Positions 58,796-64,000 of a stretch of 64,000 nt of DNA are shown here, in pieces. Numbering within the stretch: position 1 is the stretch's first letter; each line of letters starts with the position of its first letter. The stretch is taken from NCBI GenBank assembly GCA_944321295.1, contig CALUKU010000001.1, positions 124,001-188,000 of the forward strand. Direction: 5' to 3'. This DNA is from an uncultured Prevotella sp. (GTDB taxonomy: Bacteria; Bacteroidota; Bacteroidia; Bacteroidales; Bacteroidaceae). The notes beneath the pieces are model-generated. The model worked only from the letters and a program-made list of their open reading frames with translations. It was not told the DNA's origin and did not search any database. The position numbers and the translations under genes were made by a program.

Positions 58796-60349
58796 ATGAG
58801 CAAACAAGTAGAAAAAATCAAGGAGCTTATCGCCAAACGCGAAAAAGCTCGTCTTGGCGGTGGCGAAAAAGCCATAGAAAAACAACATGCACGCGGCAAA
58901 TATACTGCCCGCGAACGCATAGATATGCTTCTTGATGAAGGCAGCTTTGAAGAGTTCGACATGTTCAAGCTTCATCGTTGCACTAACTTCGGTATGGAGA
59001 AGAAACAATATCTTGGTGACGGCGTCGTTACAGGATGTGGTACGATAGATGGCAGACTGGTATATATTTTCGCTCAAGACTTTACCGTAAACGGCGGTTC
59101 ATTGTCTGAAACAATGGCCCAGAAGATATGTAAGGTTATGGATATGGCGATGAAGATGGGTGCTCCGGTTATCGGCATCAATGACTCTGGCGGCGCACGT
59201 ATCCAGGAAGGTATCTGCGCATTGTCAGGATATGCAGAAATCTTTGAGCGCAACATTCTCGCTTCAGGTGTTATTCCTCAAATAAGCGGTATCTTCGGTC
59301 CGTGTGCCGGTGGTGCAGTTTACTCACCTGCATTGACAGACTTCACGCTTATGATGGAAAACACATCATACATGTTCCTTACCGGTCCTAAGGTTGTAAA
59401 GACCGTAACAGGCGAAGACATCGATCAGGAACATCTTGGCGGTGCAAGTGTTCACTCAACGAAGAGCGGTGTAACCCACTTTACCGCAGCAACAGAGGAA
59501 GAGGCCATGCAGATGATTAAGACTTTGCTCAGCTATATTCCGTCTAACAATATGGAAGAGGCTCCCCGCGTTGAGTGTACAGACCCGATCAACAGGATGG
59601 AAGACTCTTTGAACGAGATTATACCTGAAGACCCCAACCAGGCTTACGATATGTATAAGGTAATCGGAGCTATTACGGATAACGGCGAATTCTTCGAGGT
59701 ACAGCCTAAGTTCGCACGTAACATAATCGTAGGTTTCGCACGCTTTAACGGCCAAAGCGTTGGTATCGTCGCCAACCAGCCTTCATGCTATGCCGGCGTA
59801 CTCGACGTAAACGCAAGCCGTAAGGGCGCACGCTTTGTACGTTTCTGCGACGCGTTCAACATACCTATCGTCAGCCTTGTTGATGTGCCCGGATTCCTTC
59901 CCGGTACAGGTCAGGAATACAACGCAGTAATCCTCCACGGAGCACAGTTGCTTTACGCATACGGTGAGGCAACAGTTCCCAAGGTAACGGTAACGCTGCG
60001 TAAGAGCTACGGCGGTAGCCACATCGTAATGGGCTGCAAGCAGTTGCGTACCGACATCAATTACGCATGGCCTTCTGCAGAAATCGCAGTTATGGGCGCA
60101 AGCGGCGCCGTAGCTGTGCTCTGCGCTAAAGAAGCTAAAGAACAAGAAGACCCGAAGGCGTTCCTCGCAGAGAAAGAAGAAGAATACACCGAAATGTTCG
60201 CTAATCCTTACCAGGCAGCTAAATATGGTTACATTGACGATGTAATCGAACCGCGCAATACACGTTTCCGCATTTGCAGGGCTTTGGCTCAGCTGGCTAC
60301 CAAGCGTGACGGTCTGCCCGCTAAGAAGCACGGCAACATTCCGATGTAA
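58796..60349 (+). CDS. mmdA: Methylmalonyl-CoA decarboxylase alpha / acyl-CoA carboxyltransferase
   Basis: 517-aa carboxyltransferase of the crotonase-fold family. It moves CO2 from methylmalonyl-CoA to biotin (decarboxylase) or acts in the opposite direction in propionyl-CoA carboxylase. Two oxyanion-hole motifs: [13 protein letters not shown] with [19 protein letters not shown], and [15 protein letters not shown] with [11 protein letters not shown]. The direct neighbours (epimerase, small OadG/MmdE-like gene and biotin carrier) favour the Na+-pumping decarboxylase role, although no beta subunit gene is adjacent. Confidence 0.92.
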   Translation: MSKQVEKIKELIAKREKARLGGGEKAIEKQHARGKYTARERIDMLLDEGSFEEFDMFKLHRCTNFGMEKKQYLGDGVVTGCGTIDGRLVYIFAQDFTVNGGSLSETMAQKICKVMDMAMKMGAPVIGINDSGGARIQEGICALSGYAEIFERNILASGVIPQISGIFGPCAGGAVYSPALTDFTLMMENTSYMFLTGPKVVKTVTGEDIDQEHLGGASVHSTKSGVTHFTAATEEEAMQMIKTLLSYIPSNNMEEAPRVECTDPINRMEDSLNEIIPEDPNQAYDMYKVIGAITDNGEFFEVQPKFARNIIVGFARFNGQSVGIVANQPSCYAGVLDVNASRKGARFVRFCDAFNIPIVSLVDVPGFLPGTGQEYNAVILHGAQLLYAYGEATVPKVTVTLRKSYGGSHIVMGCKQLRTDINYAWPSAEIAVMGASGAVAVLCAKEAKEQEDPKAFLAEKEEEYTEMFANPYQAAKYGYIDDVIEPRNTRFRICRALAQLATKRDGLPAKKHGNIPM

Positions 60350-60376
60350 TGTTATTCATTACAAAAAACATTTACA

Positions 60377-60532
60377 ATGGAGAATAAAGAGGTTTATGCA
60401 GCTATTGCATTGGCATTGCACGAGTTCAATGGCAACAACGTGCATGACAAGGAGGCGGGTATAATAACCATTAAGAGCAAACACACTGAATGGGAATTAC
60501 ATTCGCTCAGCATGCGCAACATCAATAAATAA
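60377..60532 (+). CDS. MmdE/OadG C-terminal-like small subunit, 51 aa
   Basis: A complete ORF from ATG 60377 to TAA 60532 in the gap between mmdA and the biotin carrier. It reads MENKEVYAAIALALHEFNG, then VHDKEAGIITIKSKHTEWEL and a basic end (SMRNINK). The AAIALALHEF helix followed by HDxEAGxITI resembles the C-terminal segment of OadG/MmdD and the short epsilon subunit MmdE of Veillonella methylmalonyl-CoA decarboxylase, which stabilises that complex. No membrane helix is present. The position in the operon supports the call; the homology is by eye. Confidence 0.75.
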   Translation: MENKEVYAAIALALHEFNGNNVHDKEAGIITIKSKHTEWELHSLSMRNINK

Positions 60533-60620
60533 TCTGGTGTCATAAAGTGGTGCGGTTGTCAGAACCGAAGAAATCCGTTTTTGTGCAGCCGACACCTCTT
60601 AGCATAAAATTAAACATGAT

Positions 60621-61052
60621 ATGAAAGAATATAAATATACAATTAACGGTAACAAGTATGAGGTTACCATCGCCGGAATTGAAGACAATATCGCAAACGT
60701 AGTTGTCAACGGCGAGGAATATAAGGTTGAAATGGAGAAGGAACCGGAACCCGTAAAGAAGAAGGTTGTCGTAAAACCTGCTCCCCAGCCTGCCGCAGCA
60801 CCCGCATCTTCATCATCAGCCAGCAGCAAAGTAAATGTTAACAACGCTGTCAAGGCTCCGCTTCCCGGCGTTATAACCGAGATAAAGGTTGCCGTCGGTG
60901 ACGAGGTTAAGGCCGGTGACACGGTGGTTGTTCTTGAGGCCATGAAGATGGCTAACAATCTTGACGCAGAAAAGGGCGGTAAGGTAACAGCCATTCTCGT
61001 AAGCGAAGGTGAAAGTGTAATGGAAGACACACCGTTGGTTGTTATTGAATAA
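60621..61052 (+). CDS. mmdC: Biotin carboxyl carrier subunit of the decarboxylase
   Basis: 143 aa. Biotinyl domain in residues about 75-143, with the biotin-accepting Lys in VVLEAMKMANNL and the hairpin partner GDEVKAGDTV. A Pro/Ala/Ser-rich flexible linker (residues about 50-72; PAPQPAAAPASSSSASS) joins it to a short N-terminal domain that probably docks on the complex. A hairpin terminator follows 24 bases after the stop, so the cluster ends here without mmdB. Confidence 0.93.
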   Translation: MKEYKYTINGNKYEVTIAGIEDNIANVVVNGEEYKVEMEKEPEPVKKKVVVKPAPQPAAAPASSSSASSKVNVNNAVKAPLPGVITEIKVAVGDEVKAGDTVVVLEAMKMANNLDAEKGGKVTAILVSEGESVMEDTPLVVIE

Positions 61053-61075
61053 AGAATAACACATTGACATAAACA

Positions 61076-61110
61076 AAGAGGGTGTATCAAGAATATTTGA
61101 ACACCCTCTT
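61076..61110 (+). terminator. Terminator after mmdC
   Basis: AAGAGGGTGT (61076-61085) pairs with ACACCCTCTT (61101-61110), and a further TCAA/TTGA inner stem with one bulged A. No long T run follows. Confidence 0.7.
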
Positions 61111-61155
61111 GCATTTGCCGTTATTAATATCTTGGAAAAACTAAAACTAACATCC

Positions 61156-62526
61156 ATGAAAAGAACGATTTTTATCTTATGTGCACTTTTCACGACATTT
61201 ACTATCATGGCACAGACCTTAGATGGTAACTGGACTGGTAAACTGAACGTGATGGGAACACAGCTTAACATCATATTCAACATTACGAAAGTAGACGGCA
61301 ACGCTCTTGTTTGTACAATGGACTGCCCTGACCAAGGCGTAAAAAACATACCTGCTGATATAATAGTAACAGATGGTGTAAATGTAAAAATTAATGTAAA
61401 TGCCATCAATGCATCATATGAAGGCAAACTGAAAGACGATCTTATAGAAGGAACTTTCAGCCAAAGCGGAATGTCTTTTCCACTTAACCTAAAGATGGAG
61501 GCAATGGAAATAAGGCGTCCTCAAACACCGAAAGAGCCTTATCCGTATAAGACAGAAGAAGTTTCGTTCACAAATACAACCGACAACGTAACCTTAAGTG
61601 GAACACTTACTTATCCGTTAGGTTACGAAAAAGGGGCAAGTCGCAGCGTACCATTAGTCGTAATGGTGACAGGAAGCGGCCAACAGAACCGTGATGAGGA
61701 ATTATTAGAACACAAGCCTTTTCTTGTATTGGCCGACTATCTGGCACGCAACGGCATAGCTTCACTTCGTTATGACGACCGCGGAACTGGCAAATCAACG
61801 GGTGATGTAACTAATACGACTACCGAGAATTTTATGAAGGATGCGCTGGCAGCCGTTGACTTCGCACGCAATACGAAAAATTTCGGTCACGTGGGTGTAC
61901 TTGGCCACAGCGAGGGCGGCACCATTGCATTCATGATAGGGGCGCAAGGCAAAGCGGATTTCATTGTCAGTCTTGCAGGACTTGGCGTAAAAGGAGCCGA
62001 CATCCTATTAGCGCAAAATCAATTCGGACTGCTTCAAAACGGAACACCAGTACAAGTTGTTACTGATTTCCGTAAAGTGTTAGTAAAAGTGTTAAGGGTA
62101 ATGTCTTCGTCGGAAAGGGTGCCAAACCCTGCTGCTAAAGTACAAAAGATTGCTGAAGAAGCCGATGTCACCATTCCTGCACCTCTAATGCAAGACCTTG
62201 CACAATCAATAGATTTATGTACGCCGTGGTTGAGATACTTTATCAACTATGATCCGGCTGCGGACATCCGTGCCGTAAAATGTCCTGTGATGGCAATAAA
62301 TGGTTCAAAAGACACACAGGTTTTTGCCGAAGAAAATCTGCCTGCCATACGTCGACTACTACCTGAAAGCAACTTAAACATAGTGAAAGAATATCCCGGA
62401 CTGAACCATCTTTTTCAGCATTGTACAACAGGTTTGCCCATTGAATATTTCCAGATAGAGGAAACAATGTCGCCTGAGGTGATGCAAGACATCACTATTT
62501 GGATAAAGAAAGTAACTGAAAAGTAA
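61156..62526 (+). CDS. Exported alpha/beta hydrolase
   Basis: 456 aa from MKRTIFILCALFTTFTIMAQ at 61156, a signal peptide; the ORF also opens at 61132 but that would spoil it. Residues about 20-120 form a beta-rich domain (LDGNWTGKLNVMGTQLNIIF) common in Bacteroidetes hydrolases. The alpha/beta hydrolase domain follows: oxyanion loop VTGSGQQNRDEE, nucleophile elbow LGHSEGGTIA, acid in INGSKDTQVF, and catalytic His in PGLNHLFQH. Probably a periplasmic esterase or peptidase-like enzyme; substrate unknown. Confidence 0.87.
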   Translation: MKRTIFILCALFTTFTIMAQTLDGNWTGKLNVMGTQLNIIFNITKVDGNALVCTMDCPDQGVKNIPADIIVTDGVNVKINVNAINASYEGKLKDDLIEGTFSQSGMSFPLNLKMEAMEIRRPQTPKEPYPYKTEEVSFTNTTDNVTLSGTLTYPLGYEKGASRSVPLVVMVTGSGQQNRDEELLEHKPFLVLADYLARNGIASLRYDDRGTGKSTGDVTNTTTENFMKDALAAVDFARNTKNFGHVGVLGHSEGGTIAFMIGAQGKADFIVSLAGLGVKGADILLAQNQFGLLQNGTPVQVVTDFRKVLVKVLRVMSSSERVPNPAAKVQKIAEEADVTIPAPLMQDLAQSIDLCTPWLRYFINYDPAADIRAVKCPVMAINGSKDTQVFAEENLPAIRRLLPESNLNIVKEYPGLNHLFQHCTTGLPIEYFQIEETMSPEVMQDITIWIKKVTEK

Positions 62527-62567
62527 AAATTTAAATCATGAAAGTTTGTGCCATATTTACTTCTTAA

Positions 62568-62616
62568 TATGAAAAAGAGTGTGCTTCAGAAAATCTGGAG
62601 CACACTCTTTTTCATA
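62568..62616. terminator. Terminator, perfect 18-bp stem
   Basis: TATGAAAAAGAGTGTGCT (62568-62585) pairs exactly with 62599-62616 around a 13-base loop. It lies between the hydrolase gene and the convergent 41-aa gene and can serve both strands. Confidence 0.85.
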
Positions 62617-62637
62617 TAGTTTCCATTATGAAATAAA

Positions 62638-62763
62638 TCATTTGTTTCCTTGGCTTGAGTCATGTTTACGCACATGCTTGGGAACATGCTTTTTCTTACG
62701 TAACCATTCAGCCTTCCGTTTCTCATACTCTAACTGATGTCGTTCAAGAAAATTGTCGGCCAT
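62638..62763 (-). CDS. Small basic protein, 41 aa
   Basis: Minus-strand ORF from ATG 62763 to TGA 62638. It reads MADNFLERHQLEYEKRKAEW, followed by LRKKKHVPKHVRK and a polar tail. The MADNFLExHxxxYExRKxxWL pattern resembles very small conserved proteins I recall from Bacteroidetes with no known function. Highly charged, likely helical, no signal peptide or membrane segment. It starts 9 bases after the stop of the DUF4270 gene, so it is probably in the same transcript. Confidence 0.7.
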   Translation of the reverse strand: MADNFLERHQLEYEKRKAEWLRKKKHVPKHVRKHDSSQGNK

Positions 62764-62772
62764 GATTTCAAG

Positions 62773-64000
62773 TTAATGTCTGAATTTACTATACACAACA
62801 TCAAGTTTAATCGGTGCGTTAGGATTTTTACTGCCTCCGACGAGTCGCGTACTTGTTAAACTCATATCGTGAACAACCTTTACAACTTGTCCTGACGAAT
62901 TGGTTGTAACCGTAACAGGTATGACGACAACCTTGTTCCAATTCTCATTCTCCGGTTCATTAAGCCAATTGGGATTTGCTGCCAAACCGGCTTCCTTGAT
63001 GTTATACATATACGTAACTAGGTTCGAGATATTGTTGAAAACATAATTGTTCAATCTCGTATCAGTGTCATAACTTGCCAAGAAAGACTTTTGATAGTCA
63101 ACAATATCCTCATTCTCAAAGAAACTATACAGGCTGTCCCTTGGTATCATCAATAAAGTCTGAGGTATGTCAAGCGAATATTCGCCCTCGTTTACGTTGT
63201 TTATGCGCGTAAGTGTAAGCTTGGCAGTATTGATGGTATCATTCTCATGTCCAGCCTTAACTTCGTCAACGGGCAATGTCAGCTCGGTGAATATTCCTGC
63301 GGGAGTTTTCAAGTAAGTGCAGCTTTCATCGGCAACCAAAGCGTTTATCGCTTCATCGTCGTTGACGATATTCGTTGTCTGCAATACTTCTTCTGTTCCT
63401 GAGAACGTTGCCGAACCGACATAAGTTGAATCCGACTTATACCTGAAATAGACATTCAGCTGGCTTACAGAAATATAAGCCATCGAACCTAAACCGTCGT
63501 TAATCTCGAAATAAAAACCAGGACATACATTGTGTATGAAATTATATGAGTTTCTGAAGTTATCAGGATTCTCATAATACTTCTTCATTATGTACGTACC
63601 ATAATTATTATACTTGTTTCCTTGATTGTCTGTATATTCCTTATTCAAGTCGATACGTATGTTTGGCGAATAAGAGTCACCTTCGCGTTCTTCGTCGCTG
63701 ACGCTTAAGTCTGAAAGCGTATAAGTCTTGTTTACCTTCATTCTTTCATCAGTAACATAGCCCTCAGCCTTAGGATTAAAGTCAGAATAATATCTCAACT
63801 TCACACCATCTTCCATCGGCTTCGCCATTTCATGGGCAGTAAGGTTCATTGTCGCAAGAGAATCACCATAAAAGTCTGTGTAGAAAAGCCTGATATGGCA
63901 TGAGTCCGCAATAATATCCTTGTTGACGTCAAGACTTGCTATGCTGTCCCTTTCAGGGAAAGTGTAATCCTCAAGCGTTCCGAATTGCGTCATGAAATTA
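62773..64000 (-). CDS. DUF4270 domain protein, 5' end outside window
   Basis: The C-terminal 409 residues or so of a DUF4270 family protein; the frame stays open to the window edge, so the N terminus (normally a lipoprotein signal) is missing. Visible features are long beta-rich stretches with many Asp, Asn, Thr and Tyr residues (SYNFIHNVCPGFYFEINDGL, MAYISVSQLNVYFRYKSD) and a typical ending, SKNPNAPIKLDVVYSKFRH. Family members are outer-surface or periplasmic lipoproteins of Bacteroidetes with unknown function. Confidence 0.82.
   Translation of the reverse strand, partial: NFMTQFGTLEDYTFPERDSIASLDVNKDIIADSCHIRLFYTDFYGDSLATMNLTAHEMAKPMEDGVKLRYYSDFNPKAEGYVTDERMKVNKTYTLSDLSVSDEEREGDSYSPNIRIDLNKEYTDNQGNKYNNYGTYIMKKYYENPDNFRNSYNFIHNVCPGFYFEINDGLGSMAYISVSQLNVYFRYKSDSTYVGSATFSGTEEVLQTTNIVNDDEAINALVADESCTYLKTPAGIFTELTLPVDEVKAGHENDTINTAKLTLTRINNVNEGEYSLDIPQTLLMIPRDSLYSFFENEDIVDYQKSFLASYDTDTRLNNYVFNNISNLVTYMYNIKEAGLAANPNWLNEPENENWNKVVVIPVTVTTNSSGQVVKVVHDMSLTSTRLVGGSKNPNAPIKLDVVYSKFRH

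Overview
The window is a gene-dense chromosomal segment of a Bacteroidales bacterium, most likely Prevotellaceae. The evidence is the short region-1.1-less RpoD, the Bacteroidetes-type promoters (TTTG or TTG, 19-20 nt, TAnnTTTG), the ATP synthase operon order atpD-C-I-B-E-F-H-A-G with an extended subunit a, DUF4270 and DUF5686 proteins, and the propionate-pathway genes mce/mmdA/mmdC. I see no integrase, transposase, prophage or CRISPR array. The content is mainly core metabolism and housekeeping.

Layout. 1-6.3 kb: C69 dipeptidase (cut by the left edge), tRNA-Gly(CCC) and tRNA-Thr(CGT), uvrA, a LysM glucosaminidase, and a FlK-like thioesterase. 6.5-12.6 kb: zinc alcohol dehydrogenase, then leuA-leuC-leuD-leuB on the minus strand behind a leader-peptide attenuator. 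12.7-18.1 kb: DUF389 membrane protein, dnaB, ispE, rpoD. 18.1-25 kb: an HHH/beta-barrel protein, an MltF-like transglycosylase, and divergent hisG-hisD-hisC without hisB. 25.5-34.4 kb (plus strand): ABC-F protein, grpE, dnaJ, folC, galM, tkt, rpiB. 34.4-39.8 kb (minus strand): pyk, dinB and a frameshifted outer-membrane beta-barrel gene. 40.2-50.1 kb: complete F1Fo ATP synthase operon, pfkA, nhaD. 50.3-58.1 kb: acyl-CoA ligase, DUF5686 protein, AddA-like helicase-nuclease. 58.3-64 kb: mce-mmdA-mmdE-like-mmdC, an alpha/beta hydrolase, a 41-aa protein and a DUF4270 lipoprotein cut by the right edge.

How the genes work together. The leu and his genes give amino-acid biosynthesis. pfkA, pyk, tkt and rpiB serve glycolysis and the pentose phosphate pathway. 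The mce/mmd genes are the decarboxylation arm of the succinate-propionate route, which in this group can drive Na+ export. NhaD and an apparently proton-type ATP synthase sit elsewhere in the window.

The most interesting signals are: (1) a family of degenerate arrays with a strict period of about 22 bp (A-tract, GC-rich core, T-tract, 7-nt linker) at five separate intergenic sites; (2) a 26-codon Ile/Val/Leu-rich leader ORF with mutually exclusive antiterminator and terminator upstream of leuA; (3) an ABC-F protein whose sequence motifs are degenerate in a coordinated way at one of the two ATP sites; (4) a beta-barrel gene broken at CTT-TAA-T, where a +1 shift restores the frame; (5) an unlisted 51-codon MmdE-like gene; (6) a phosphofructokinase with GGNGS in place of GGDGS.
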